Assembly (NCBI GenBank): GCA_026119855.1
Contig: JAOWBW010000113.1
Location: 1,302,001 to 1,366,000 of the forward strand
DNA from: Campanula takesimana
Taxonomy: Eukaryota; Streptophyta; Magnoliopsida; Asterales; Campanulaceae
Direction: 5' to 3'
Length of the DNA stretch: 64,000 nucleotides
The position numbers were made by a program, and so were the translations under genes. A model generated the notes under the pieces. The model was not told the DNA's origin. It did not search any database and saw only the letters and a list, made by a program, of their open reading frames with translations. Shown here one piece after another: positions 32,800 through 44,900 of this stretch (the stretch's first letter is position 1; each line of letters starts with the position of its first letter).

Positions 32800-35700
32800 C
32801 TAGGCATATTTCTTGTTTGGCACTCTACAATTCTTACGTATCTCACCCTGGGTTCCTGTCAAAACCTTGAGTCCTCCCATTCGGGTAATTGAGAATGCAA
32901 ATTGTTTCCTGAAGTCTTCAAAACCAGCAGCATATTCTTGAGTTAGCGCGTAAGTATCTTTACCATATCTTAGCTGTTGGTCAACTCTGAGAACGGACTT
33001 ATGAGCTAAAACTCTTTTGTAGTACGAGTTAGTGAAATTGTAGGCGGGACCATTGTCCGGGTCCAGATACACCGTTGGATCGCTCTGTCCATTTTTCATT
33101 TTTGATGGGCATATATTTCGCAAGTAAATTAAAGTCGATCTTTCCATGCTGGGGTCTGGTTTTTTCGTGTTGTTGAAATTGTATAGCCGGTCTTGAACGT
33201 AGCTGCAGTTGGTCCTACCCATGGTGTGGGCCCCTAAGAGTGTAGCCAGGTCCTGCACATTTAGACCTTTGGATTTGAAGAACGATAAAGCTGATTGCCA
33301 GGAAATCGATGGGGACGGAAGGTCAACCCATGCAGCTTCTGACTTGAATCCGTCCCGCCTTCCTAACAGAACAGGGTATGAGGGTGAGCCTGTCTGAAAA
33401 TGTAATACACACCCCTATTTTAGTAAAGTCATAGGTAGTATATATGTTGTAGGAAAATGATTGATGTACAACACAAACATGCATTGAGGTGGTGTACCGT
33501 ACAACACCTTAAAGGAGCTTAGTTTAAGGAAGCTTACGAGATTGGCAGCATCACGAGCGGCTAGGTTGAGGATGTCTGCACACGAGACGGCGTTAGGGCA
33601 ACGAATTTCTAGGACTTTTTTGATTCTGTCTATGAGCTCAAATCCTCCTAGTCCTGCATTTTTGGGTGACGTTTTCTCCGTGCCTGGACCGTCTAGCAGA
33701 ATTGATGCATCACACCCCTAGTATACGAGACGGTTGTTTATTTAGAAATATGATTCTTATTTTATAACGTACATAAAAAAATGCGACACTTATTATAAAA
33801 CTAATGAAATGATGATGGAGCAAATAATGTGGTGTGCTAGTTTTGTTTGTAGATCTATTCGTACCAACTACCAACTATGTGCACTTGTATACCTTTATTT
33901 TTCAGAAATGAAGGATAAAGCAAAACCATTATATTCGAAAAAGAAAAGTTAAAAAAAAAAGAAGGAAGACCTTACGTGTGATTTCCACTACATTGGAAAT
34001 ACTCCCTCCGTCCCTTATTTATGTGCAAAAAATGAGTTGTGCACGGGAATTAAGGGATAAATAGTAGTGTGTAGTTGTTGAGTGTGAAAAGTGAGTCCAA
34101 ATCCTCTGTACCACTTTGTGTGCCACTTCATGTGCCACAAGTGATCTTATGGCTCACAATTGTTAAGAGTAGTATTATTGTAATATTATGCAAACATGTG
34201 AACGGTTAGATTAGAAGTGGTACATGAAGTGGCACACAAAAGTGTTACAGGAGATCTCGACTCGTGGAAAGTGAAGTAGGAAAGAGAAAGTGGGGTAGGG
34301 AATAGTAGGCTGATTGGTGTTATGAGTATAAAAGTAAAATAGAAAGAGAGAATGAGTGAGAGGTGCAGTAAAGACTTTTTGCCATTTTAGGAAAGTGTGA
34401 CTTATATCAATGGACGCCCAAAAAAAGAAATTTGTGCATATAGATAGTTATGGGATATAGATAGTTATGGGAGGGAGGGAGCATTTAACACGTTGATTGC
34501 TGTGGAAGTCTTTCAGATTACTTGCCACAAGCCCATACCATTATGTGCCTTAATAAGCAAGTTTCTATGCATTTTTTTTGAGGAGGAAATTATTACTATC
34601 TCCGTCCTGCACAAGGTTCTTAGTTTGACTTTTCACGGAGATTAAGAAAAAGTAAATGTTGTGAGTATGAAAAAATAAGTAAGAGAAAGTAGGAGAGATA
34701 AAATGGGTAGGGAGTTTTTGTTGTGAGAATGATAAGTGGGTCCCATTGTCCATTTTAGGTAATAAAGCAACTAAGAACCTTGTGCTAGGACAAACCAAAA
34801 AGGAAAGTAAGAACATTGTGCTGGGACGGAGGGAGTATAAATTTATAACGAAGTCAACTTAGCTCCTTAAAAAATTGTACTCCATCCTTCCCAGACTAAG
34901 GTTCTTACTTTCCTTTTTAGTTTGTCTCAGACCCACACCTAGACTAAGGTTCTTAGTTGCTTTATTACATAAAACGGACCATGTGACCCACTTGTCATTC
35001 TCACAACAAAAACTCCCTATCCACTTTATCTCTCCTACTTTCTTACTTACTTTTTCATACAACATTTACTTTTTCTTAATCTCCGTGTAAAGTCAAACTA
35101 AAAACTTATTCCGGGACGGATGGAGTAATTTTGGTTACAATAACCTAAAAGGAACTTGAGTTTGACTGTTAACGAGTACACCTGATAAACGGAGTTCAAA
35201 CATTTTAACAACGTTATTGGAAGTGGGTAGTTTTTTAAGAATCTGCAATCCGAATAGTTTGGATCCAATGGTTGTGAAATCATGGATTTAACATCTTTAT
35301 TGGCCAAAAAAAAAAACGAAAGAAATTAAAAGCTGCTCTTATGAATATCCAAATTTCATTTTAAGGGACATCGCAAAATTTCTACGTTTCATACAATTAA
35401 GTGACAAATATTCATATATAATCATGTAATCTTTTTTCCAAACATTTAGTGTTGCATGTATAAAGAGACTAGCGAAAAGAAAAAGTTGGTGAAAAAAATA
35501 ATTATGAACAATGTTACTTCTAAAAAAAGACATTCATTTTTTTTTGGGAGGGGGGGGCAAAAATTTGTTAAAAATGGATGTTTATTTAAGAACAGAGGGA
35601 GGGAGTAACATTTGAGCGGATGGACAGTTTTTAAGAAATGGCGAGGTATCAAACTCAGAGAGAGAGAGAGAGAGAGAAATAGTACGTACATTGACCATGC

Positions 35701-35953
35701 AGTCGGAGTAAAGCAACTTAAATAGCTTCGGGGTGATAGTCTTATCTCTATTCCAGAACAATTTAACTTGATGTCTCACGAACAGCTCCACATTCGCGCA
35801 TGTATTATGCACCTTATAATACTTTCTCATCAAACCCGCATCCTCTGGCGGCAATCCAACTGCCGCTTGCACTTCCACCATGTACAAGCTCATGATCATT
35901 AGTCCAACGCTCATCATCTTCATCATCATCGTCATTGTCATCATCATATTCAT
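32800..35953 (-). CDS. Class III peroxidase with altered distal heme site
   Basis: A secreted heme peroxidase by family, expected in the wall or vacuole. Three exons on the minus strand: 35953-35690, 33717-33538, 33393-32800; 345 residues. A methionine-rich start leads into a signal peptide ending near residue 30. Family landmarks: GCDASILLDG at 89-98, CPNAVSCADILNLAARD, the proximal heme ligand GAHTMG (H204), and the C-terminal RKNCR. The distal site is unusual: where peroxidases have RLHFHDC, this one has KLLYSDC (residues 79-85), so catalytic Arg becomes Lys and catalytic His becomes Ser. I recall the same LLYSDC in a small plant clade including probable peroxidase 26 and 61, so it is probably ancestral rather than damage. 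Classic peroxide cleavage is doubtful. Confidence 0.9.
34000..34481. mobile_element. Stowaway-like MITE in peroxidase intron 1, carrying another MITE
   Basis: The left end ACTCCCTCCGTCCCTTATTTA and a degraded right end TATGGGAGGGAGGGAG bracket a body typical of these elements (AGTGAAGTAGGAAAGAGAAAG). The body is interrupted at about 34099-34255. Confidence 0.7.
34099..34255. mobile_element. Nested MITE with GTGTGCCACTTCATGTGCCAC termini
   Basis: Inverted ends ATCCTCTGTACCACTTTGTGT and its counterpart (AAAGTGTTACAGGAGAT), with GTGCCACTTCATGTGCCAC mirrored by GTGGTACATGAAGTGGCAC. Its ends differ from the Stowaway type, so it is a separate family. Confidence 0.7.
34595..34838. mobile_element. 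Stowaway MITE in peroxidase intron 1
   Basis: Left ATCTCCGTCCTGCACAAGGTT; right AACATTGTGCTGGGACGGAGG. Confidence 0.75.
34878..35127. mobile_element. Stowaway MITE in peroxidase intron 1
   Basis: Left TACTCCATCCTTCCCAGACTA; right TTATTCCGGGACGGATGGAGTA. Its interior resembles an inverted copy of the neighbour at 34595-34838 (AAGGTTCTTAGTT, CTACTTTCT). Confidence 0.75.
35330..35608. mobile_element. MITE near the first exon of the peroxidase gene
   Basis: Left AATATCCAAATTTCATTTTAAG and right AAAATGGATGTTTATTTAAGAA with a GGGAGGGAGTA end. The body (CATATATAATCATGTAATC, CCAAACATTTAGT) closely matches the element at 55168-55429, so both belong to one family. Confidence 0.65.
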
Positions 35954-36059
35954 TCAGATATGAGTATATGACCTAATGATCGATCGATCAATGAACACAA
36001 CTGATCAATTAGGTTTGAGCTTGTACTAAGGTGGATGTGTATAGAATGAGTTCTATAGG

Positions 36060-36073
36060 GTTTATATATATAC
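36060..36073 (-). promoter_or_regulatory. Candidate TATA box of the peroxidase gene
   Basis: On the minus strand it reads TATATATATAAACCC, about 110 bp upstream of the ATG at 35953, the usual distance for a plant promoter with a short leader. Confidence 0.45.
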
Positions 36074-36253
36074 ACATCTATACATGTAACCATTGCTTTT
36101 GGATGCATGGAAATGCATGTGCCTTGACCGACATATTGTCAACTTGACATAATTATATTGCTGATAAGCCAGTTGGGTTTTCTTAAACTTATAACCAATC
36201 ACCATATCTCAGGGTCGTCCTTCTAATTTTTTTTACTTTTTTTATAAATTAAG

Positions 36254-36539
36254 TACTCCTTCCGTCTCGCCCTACTTAGGATTTTTTTCCCGACACGGAG
36301 ATTAAAAAAAATTATTATTTTAAGAGGAAAGAAAATGAATGGAGGTATTGTGAGTATGAAAAGTAAAATATGAGAGAGAATGAATATGATGAATAATAAA
36401 GGTATTGTTGTTGTGAGTATGACAAGTGAGTCTCTTTAAATATAAAAATAATATAATAGTTCCATTTTGGGCCGTCCTAAGTCGAGTGGGACACCCAAAA
36501 TGGCAAAACGGCCCAAGTCAGATGGGATGGAGGTAGTAT
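36254..36539. mobile_element. Stowaway MITE upstream of the peroxidase gene
   Basis: Left TACTCCTTCCGTCTCGCCCTA; right GATGGGATGGAGGTAGTA. The ends have drifted but the body is typical (GTGAGTATGAAAAGT). Confidence 0.7.
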
Positions 36540-37055
36540 AATATAAAACGAGTTTGCCCATAAAACTTAATTATGTCGTTAAATCCATATACTTATATCA
36601 ATTGTGAGTAATATGTTTAAGTTTTTCAAGTAAAATTGCTACAATTTTATAGATTCGCTACCATTATTAAGTTTTGTGCTATGCCCTACCGAAACACGTT
36701 AGAGAAAACCGTACTATCATAATATACAAATTTTGTTTTCCAATTTCTGATAACTAAGCGTTATTGAAGATTGTGTTTTATACGTGTGTATATTACTTGT
36801 ATTATGTTAATCGTGAACTAAACTAAGACTATTCTTTTTATTTACAAACACGACATTCATATTCATTTTAGGACGAACGAAATAAAAAAAAATAAAAAAT
36901 TGCAAATGTTTATTATTTATCTATCTTCAATTTTGTGGCAACTAGTTTCCGCGTTGCTTAGATGAGGAGCAGGCGTGTAGGATTCCAGCGTGCGTTCACA
37001 TCTATATATGGTCTGCAATTAAAATAAACCTTCATTAATTCTCTCTATACGCCAT

Positions 37056-37320
37056 ATGCTCCTTCCGTCCCAGCACAAGTAATACTACAGGAGTGAACAC
37101 GATAATTAAGAAAAAGTGATATACGTATGGTTGAAAATGAAGAGAGAGAATAAGTGAGGTAAATAATAGTGTCGGTTGAATAAATTGAGTGGTGGAATAT
37201 GAAGAGAGAGAATGCGTGCGGCTAAATGGTGGAGTAAAACATTTTCATTTTGGGCAGTATCACTTGTTGTATAACGGACAAAAAGAAAAATAAGTTTCAC
37301 TGCTGGGACGGAGGGAGTAT
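37056..37320. mobile_element. Stowaway MITE
   Basis: Left GCTCCTTCCGTCCCAGCACAAG; right ACTGCTGGGACGGAGGGAGTA. Confidence 0.8.
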
Positions 37321-38831
37321 GTAAACTGTCTTAAAGTAGCGTTAACCTTAATTTAACTACCTAGTAGTTAAATACGGTCCCGGAAACATCCTAATTAGAT
37401 GTCAAACCTTGAATATTGAAAAAATTGGGAAACACTTAACAACCTAGCTACTATTTGACTTAACAACCTAGCTACTATTTGACTGCCATTTTGATTACAA
37501 AATTACGTAAATGAAACAATCCATCCATCAGTTTAAGAAAATCCCTTCCGCTACGGGAAGGGCCAAACGCGGGAATGAAAACTTGTTTGACCATCAAATC
37601 CGTAGATTTCAAGTTTTAATTACTTACTAGTGTTACCGCCGTGCGATACACGGACTGTCACTTATACTCGATTTAAACAGATTACAAAATTATTCTAGTT
37701 TCTAATATTTTCTATCCACGTCTCATACGTTAATTTATCATTGTGCTTTTGTGTGTAATCCAAGAAGCCATGCCCTAAATCAACACTATTCCTAGTCACG
37801 AAGGATATTTGCACGTTACATAGTACTACCAAATCTTACTTTCAATCTTCTAACTCTTCCTACATTCTCAATTTGCAATTTTTCTAATAAGTACCGCACT
37901 TTTTTTAATTCTATACTCTAATGAAACTTAAATCAAACACAAATATGATTTTGAGTTATTCTCCTGAAAAACGCGGTTTTTTTTTAGTGTTAGAAAAACG
38001 TGGTTTTAAAAAGTTGCGCGGTGGCATTCTTGTAAATAATCATAAATAATCAAAACTTGTCAACACAATCTGACACTCCTTAACATACTATCTGGACCTT
38101 TGTAATGCATCAACTGGTCATCCTAAACATTGTCACTGACTATTTGTTGCTCTCGAAATTTTCTTTTAGAAAAAACATTTTGGCTATCAAGTTCAAAAGT
38201 TCTGGCTATCAGTCTCATAAGTTCTTTTCAGCCATAAAGGTTCTTTCAAAATGCATACTAACTATCAAAAACACTAGAACTGGTTATCTAGAACCTCTTG
38301 AGCTTGATGTCCAGAACCTATTGAGCTTAATATCCAGAAGGCTTGTTAGCCATGACCTTGTTCAAATGTGCTTGAAATCATATCCAGAATGCTTTATTAT
38401 TGATGTCCAGAAAGTTTCTTGGCCATAATCTTCAAATGCGCTTGAAAATCATGTCGAGAAGTCTTTATATTTATATACAGAACCGTTTGAGAAGTTCTGA
38501 TTATTTACAAAAATGAGATATTAATCCTCAAAGTGAGTGAGTTGAAAAGGCAAAAAGGAAGTTATCTCACATTGAAAACAAATTGAAGTTTTGGTTGCAA
38601 GAGATAAGTGACCTCCAAAGTTGGGCTTGTCACATGAAAATGGAATAAAACTTTTTGCTAGTATAAAGACTTGGGCACTATATTAATGTTCAACAAGTCT
38701 TTATCAACAAACAAAGCTAAAATTTTAAGTATAGAGGATACTCAATAAAATGTGCATTCATCACACAACTGACTACTTCTCCCACTCACAAAGATAATTT
38801 CGCTTTATTAATAGTTATTTTGATATAACTT
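37321..38831. other. Intergenic region with short degenerate repeats
   Basis: At 37445-37486 a 23-bp unit with TTTGACTTAACAACCTAGCT is duplicated. Near 37628-37660 a motif TGTTACCGCCGTGCGATACACGG resembles transposon end sequences common in plants (possibly a Helitron; unproven). At 38260-38470 short units with GATGTCCAGAACC and TATCCAGAA recur. No gene is seen. Confidence 0.4.
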
Positions 38832-39119
38832 TTAGAAAGATTTAAGAAGAATATGGCCACCTGGAAATGGAAATAAACCCCCTTCTTCCACCTCGTCATC
38901 CATACCATCAATTTCTAGATTGGGATCATATCTTGTATCTTTTTGTGTTTCGGGTTCGGGCTCGGGTTCATCTTCAATTACAAATTCTGGACTTCCAGAT
39001 TCTTCACGCCCTTGTTGTCTCGATTTTCGATTAGCGGCGGTTGGTCTCTTCCGACTATATGTCTCCCCTGCATATACATAAATCAATATTGTTCATTTTA
39101 GTGGAACAAACCCAAACAA

Positions 39120-39161
<42 letters not shown>

Positions 39162-39586
39162 TTATGTGCAATTCTTTAGTCAGTTAAAACTGTAATTTGT
39201 TCGGTTAAAACCTGCTGAACAAGCAATATTGTTCGGCGACATTGGCTGTACAATGACAATTTGTTCGGTTGAGATGGCTGAACTTATTAACATCATTCTG
39301 CGGCTGAACTTGTTAACATCGTTCTGCGGCTGCTAACGAATTTAGGGTTTCAAAATATCAAAAAATAATAATGTAATATTCAGTTGACTCGAAGAACAAT
39401 ATGCAGTTATTAGCTTTACGAGGTCTAAACTTTGCAAGGGTTTCAACTATCATAAACATTTACTTCAAGAGAACAATCATTTTCATATTGAAAAAATGAA
39501 AATTAACAGAAGGCAACTCAAAATTCAGTTTGAAGTTCAGGTTTTTTACATTGACCTTTGCCAAATTTGGTACTGGTTTTCTCCAT
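38832..39586 (-). CDS. Possible small two-exon acidic protein (88 aa), unrecognised
   Basis: On the minus strand an ATG at 39586 opens a 31-nt exon ending AAAG|GTCAATG. A second exon starts after ATATGCAG at 39067 and runs to a stop at 38832, and the frame is kept across the join. The product would begin MEKTSTKFGKGETYSRKRP, with a basic N-terminal third, a very acidic middle (EDEPEPEPE) and a hydrophobic tail LFPFPGGHILLKSF. I do not recognise the family. The second exon is clean and GC-richer than its surroundings, which favours a real or recently dead gene. The first exon is short and could be chance. The intron carries an (AT)n microsatellite. It could instead be the last exon of a larger or captured gene. 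Confidence 0.4.
39126..39158. repeat. AT microsatellite
   Basis: About 16 uninterrupted AT units. Confidence 0.9.
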
Positions 39587-39940
39587 TGCGCTGAGTAGAT
39601 TAGCAAGTTTCACTTCTCTTGTGCTCTCGACAGTGTTGTCGTATCATTGAGATGGTTTTGTTTAGGCTTTAATTGAAGGTGGGAAGTTAAGTGGGTGTAG
39701 GTGTGGGTGTTGGAATTGAAAGAGTTGGTAGAAGAATAAGGGTAATATTGAAAAGTTGTGGGTGTCTTTACTAATTTAAATGTTTTAATATTTTATTGTG
39801 TGGGTGAATTTACAATGTGGGTGTAATTACCAATTTAGTGGGCGTCTATATAAAATCCCATAATTGAACTAATATTAAATTATTAGTCGTAAATCTGTCA
39901 AGCTTACCACTAATGTGAGTATATCTTTATTGAGAAATGA

Positions 39941-40080
39941 TAGGGGTACAAAATGAGGTGTCGATATTTTATTGGTTGCATCGATAATAGACCCGTCACA
40001 CTCTAATTAAAAACTCCAATAAAATCATTACACTTAGGATTTTGTGAGCAAGATTTTGTGATTTTTTTGTTCTTCTAGTA
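39941..40080. mobile_element. Small MITE, CTAGGGGTACAAA family (copy B)
   Basis: It starts TAGGGGTACAAAATGAGG and ends near TTCTTCTAGTA. The interior (GATATTTTATTGGTTG, GTCACACTCTAATTA, CACAAAATC/GATTTTGTG arms) is the reverse complement theme of the copy at 21540-21692. Confidence 0.6.
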
Positions 40081-41241
40081 TTATTCATCTTTATGAAATG
40101 AAGTAATATTTGCTTCAAGCGTGGCCTATTAAGGTAGAACAAAAGAAGCATATTGTAAAATATAGGGGAACAAACTGACTAAAGTAGAATTAGAATGTTT
40201 AATTTGTAAATTCTGAAATAATTGAGGGTTGTTCTAACAATCTTCTTGCTAGAGATCGAATGAACGCGGAGGTGTTGAATGCCATTAAAACCCAAAAAAA
40301 GAAACATGGTGGATGTCAATGTCATGAATTTGGTTTGGCATATTTTTACATACTTTTTCTGTTTTTATTTAAAGTTTGTACTTTTCCGATAAAGATTTTG
40401 TTCAATATCTTTATTTTGTTTCTTAATGAATGATAGTAGTACTATTTTTATTTTGAATAGGGAGAATATTTAAATTACTTAACAAATGCTAATTTTTATT
40501 AAACTAAATTGTTTTTGATAAAAAAAAATGTTAGTGATAGTATTAAAGAGTGTTAGTAGTAAAGTTAAAGAGTGTCAGTATGCATTATAGAATGTCAATA
40601 ATAGTGTTAAAAAAGTATTAGTGGTAACGTTAAAGAGTGTCAATCGTAGTGCTCATGAGTTTGCTGGTGTATTTTAATAAGTTCCAATTATTTACAAAAA
40701 TCACCCGGTGTTTAAATACAAAGACGAGGTTATTCACCATTCATTTTAAACAAGTATTAGTTACTTACAAAAATGTTACTACCATTTTAAAAATACATTT
40801 TTTATAATTTTTACGAAAAAAAATTCCTAAGATTTTGACATGGAGCTTGTTACAAAAACTTATTTATTCAAGAGTTTTATTGGGGGAAAATTAGTTTTTA
40901 ATGAGAGTTACACTTTACTACTTTGAGATAAATCAAAATGCAAAGGAAAATCTTTAATTTTATTTTTTTTTTCATTTGTTTTCCGAAGGCTACTTATCCG
41001 ACTTTAATTTTAACACGAGCGAGGTGAGCAATCGTTCAGGGCCTTCAATTCAATTCTCAAGAGCCCATTTTTCAATTATGTTTCTATATTATATTTTAGT
41101 TGTTTTTGTAATACAATTTAGGGCTAAATAACAATTTTGAACAGAACCCTTAAAATTTTAAGACATTTTAGGACCGGTTGTACCTCTTAAATTAAAGGGC
41201 ACAAGCTTTTTCCTTTTTTCAAAAAAAATAACAAAATAATA

Positions 41242-41501
41242 TACTCCCTCCGTCCCACTCGAATTAGGACAAATTTTCATTTTTGGTGTCTCATTCGAAT
41301 TAAGACAACCCAAAAATGAAAATGCTTTATTTAATGGGACCCACATTCACACTAACAACAATTTTTCACTCATTACTCTCTACTCCACTTTCTCTCCCCC
41401 ACTTCACTTTTCATACTCACAACACGTACCCCACTAACACTTTTTCCTTAATCTACACTCCCAACCTAAAAGTCTTTAATTCTGGTGGGACGGAGGGAGT
41501 A
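41242..41501. mobile_element. Stowaway MITE about 400 bp upstream of the DUF3755 gene
   Basis: Left TACTCCCTCCGTCCCACTCGA; right TTCTGGTGGGACGGAGGGAGTA. Confidence 0.85.
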
Positions 41502-41904
41502 ATTATTAAAAAAAATTACACACAATTTTTTTAGTGCGTAGTAAAAAAGAGGTTTTAATATACCTTGCCAAATCCACTGTTTGAGAGATGGTATAAGAGC
41601 TTAAGCTTCAAACTTGATTCAGAACTCTATGAAACAAAGAAGACTGCTTTTTTTAAAATAAAGAAGAGAGAGAAAGAGAACGAAAAGCAAATTATTCCAT
41701 TTTATCATCAACCCCGTACTTATTCTAATAACTCTCTTTTGGATCATATTCATCATCGTTATTTTAGAAATTGGCGGGAGGGAGGGTGGAGCGAAAATCG
41801 ACAACAACCCAATCAGGCAATCATCATCACTATTTTGATGATTGCTTCAATGATTGATTTGATTTTGATTTTGATTTGATTTGATTTAAAATTTATTTCA
41901 TTTA

Positions 41905-44900
41905 ATGGCAAACCCATCTGGTAGTAATCTTCACGACACGGGTCAACCCAGCCACCACCACGATTACGGCGGCGGCGCCGTTATACCCAACTCTATTTAT
42001 AATCCGGTGGCCTCTTCTTCCTCCAGCGCCGCCTCCGACCATTCCACCAGTAGTACTGACTGGACACCAGATGAGCAGGGTATTCTTGAAGATGGACTTT
42101 CCAAGTAACTCTTTTTCTCTCTCTCTTCTCTTCCTACCCTGCTTTTTTTCATTTTCATTTTTCAATTGCTTAGAATAATTTCTGTTAAAATCATTCATTT
42201 CTTGTGATACCCTTATTATAAACTTTTCATTTCTTTGTTTTCTTTTGTTCCTGTGATAATCTATGATTGGACTGAAGAATATTTCTTCTCTTTTTTGATT
42301 TTGGGTGTATAGTAGTAGTAGTAATTTCAGAATGTGATCAAGTCCTTTGCAGGCAGCCTCTGCCCCCACATAAGTAACCAATGATGACAAACCTATTTTC
42401 CTGTGGTTGTTCTGTTTATTGTTTTTTCTTCTTTTTCTTCATTGTTGAATAGATACATCAGGTTGGAATAGCTTCTCTGTTCAATCTAATAGATGTTATT
42501 TGTGCATCGCTAGTTAGTTAATGTGTAAAAAAGGCCACACTTTTGAGGAGTATGTAAACATGTAAACCTGTTTCTGTGCACAAGTTTAAAGCCAGTAGTA
42601 TTGAGGACTAGTTACTGTATTTTCTTCCATAAGTTTCAAGTGAAGTTAATCCAAGTGGACATGGTGTTTAGTCTTAAGGATTCAGAGTCCGCAGGGACAT
42701 TATCCCTTTCTGACTCGAGACGATACAGCATGTTTAAGTGATTGGAGTTGATCAGTGCAGTTGTTGGCCTATTTAGAGGTGATCTTCAAATACCAGGGGG
42801 GATTCAAGATATATTCTTCTTAGCTGGTTTAAGTGTGGAAGCTTATTAGCGTGTATCTCAACTGGGCCTGCTTCCAACATGTTCAAGAGCAAACTCAAGG
42901 AATGAACCCCGAAAACATACATAGGAGGGAATCCCAAGGATTTGATCCATAATTGGCTTAGAAGTCACAAACTTGAGATTCATGGAGGCTGGTAGAGAAA
43001 AAGAGTATTTGATCTGTAGCCCTTAAGTGAGACTCCGTAATATTAGCCACTAGTGTACACATTGAAAAGTGATGATGTTGGAATTATGGGGAAGCATTTC
43101 CTAAAGCAGGACCATGGTCGCAAAATTTGGCCATTGACAGCTTAAAGAAGAATATACAGTGGCAGTTTTATGAATGATTGTTGCATGTGTTATTGGGATA
43201 TTGTCACACTCCGAAATGGCCAGAAGCCTGTGAACTTGTATGGTTTCACTTGTTGTTTGAGTTGGATGATAGTAGTTAAATTGCTTTCTTTTGGGACTGT
43301 TCTACCCATGAGTAAAAGGGCAAAAGAAGCTATGTAGTGTAACATTGTCTTAAGTTGTCAGCGGGAGAGATCTTTTTGTACATATTTTATTTTATCCTTT
43401 ATCTCCTCTCATGTTGTCGAGGAGGAACAAGTTTATCTGATATATTTTTCTTGTCGAGCTTGTTTGCTATCATTAGATTTTATTTCTTTTGCTTACAAGT
43501 GCGTAGAAGTTTTTGGTTTCAATCCAGTTTAGTGAGATCGTGTTAGCATTGTGTGTTTGTGTGTATGTGTACCTCCTGTCTAGATCTTATCCCTTTGTGG
43601 TTCTGAAATGGTGTTTTACTTTTTAAAAGAAGGACGTTTATGGATTGGTGTATGCAGCTTTGACCCCTTAGGAGATCACGTTGTCCGAGCATTCTGATAA
43701 AGTTGGGTATTCCGATAACTAGCTTGATTATGCTGGAGTTTATATGTGGCTTAGAAGAAAAAGCAAAGTTTTGAGAAAAGTTGAGGCAGCTAATAGATGT
43801 GTTCAGTTTGTATATTGAGCTTGAAATAGAAGCAGTTTATTTTTATTGTCTGTCCGTAGGTTGTGAAGAGTCATTTAAAGGGGTGGGTTTGAGGTAATGG
43901 CAGATCTGCGCCTATGTATATGGGTGCAAGTGCACACAAGTAATCAGTTAATTTGTCTAGTTAAGTGGGTAAAGTGCTAGACATTGCAACCTTGTGGTTG
44001 TGGGTTTGAGTCTCACGACAAACATTTTTTTTATTCACAATTACATTTTGAAGCTTTAAGTGTAATTTGTGCACCCACTTAAATAAGATCTTGGGTTTGA
44101 CACTGGTATGAGGTAGTTCACCATGAAAGAAAAAGTGCTGAAGAGTTGGATGTGAGGACTACGTTTGTCGTGGATTTATTTTTTAATGAATGAGGGATCT
44201 AGAACTGGTGAATGAGAGAAAATCCTTGAAAACTTGGTTGGCAGAAGTAGTTTAGAAGGAATAAGGCAATATAATCTAATACTCCCCTGTCCCAAAATGA
44301 TCTTCCCATTTGCCATTTTTCATTGTCCCAAAAAGTTCTTCACATTTCTACAATTTAAGCTTAAAAGTGCATAAACAAACCATGACTAGTGAAGCAAGTG
44401 TTCATATCCTTAAAAAGTTTGAATAGTGAAATGGGAAGATCATTTTGGGACGGAGGGAGTAGTGATTAGCAATGAGTTTACACTGCAGTTGAAATTGCAG
44501 TGTTGTTCAAGCAATAGGTTACCTATGCTTTGTTGCAGCCCAATTTACATGCTCTTATTAGCCCCCAAGCTGATGAATTACTAAGAGCTTGTCATTCGTT
44601 GAAAGCAGTCAATGTTTTTGTTAACTCCTGCTTTTTGTTTATCATTTTTGGCAGAAGGAAAATAAGTAATATTGTTATTTTAACCGCTTCCCAACAGCAG
44701 ATGTCTCTATATCAATTTACTCTTTTGTTCCTTTTTATTTTTTATTCCATGATAAGGAAGGTGAACCTGCTATTAAATGAAAGATCAGCTAACAAGATAC
44801 TCATGTTTGCCTTCGAAGTGGTAAAATTGAGTTCTTAACATCTCATACAAGCCTTGATATCAGACACATGATCGGATTTGTTTTTTCTATTATCCTCAAT

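Larger units (their letters stand above)
39587..41904. other. Spacer upstream of the DUF3755 gene
   Basis: It holds two MITEs (39941-40080, 41242-41501), a block of short units around GTTAAAGAGTGTCA (40530-40640) and, near the end, an A/T-rich leader with repeated TTTGAT (41855-41888) just before the start codon. Nothing else is recognised. Confidence 0.5.

Noticed and set aside
41902..42390. Minus-strand frame antisense to exon 1 of the DUF3755 gene
   Set aside because: A shadow of the sense coding exon and its intron; Gly/Val-rich with no family.
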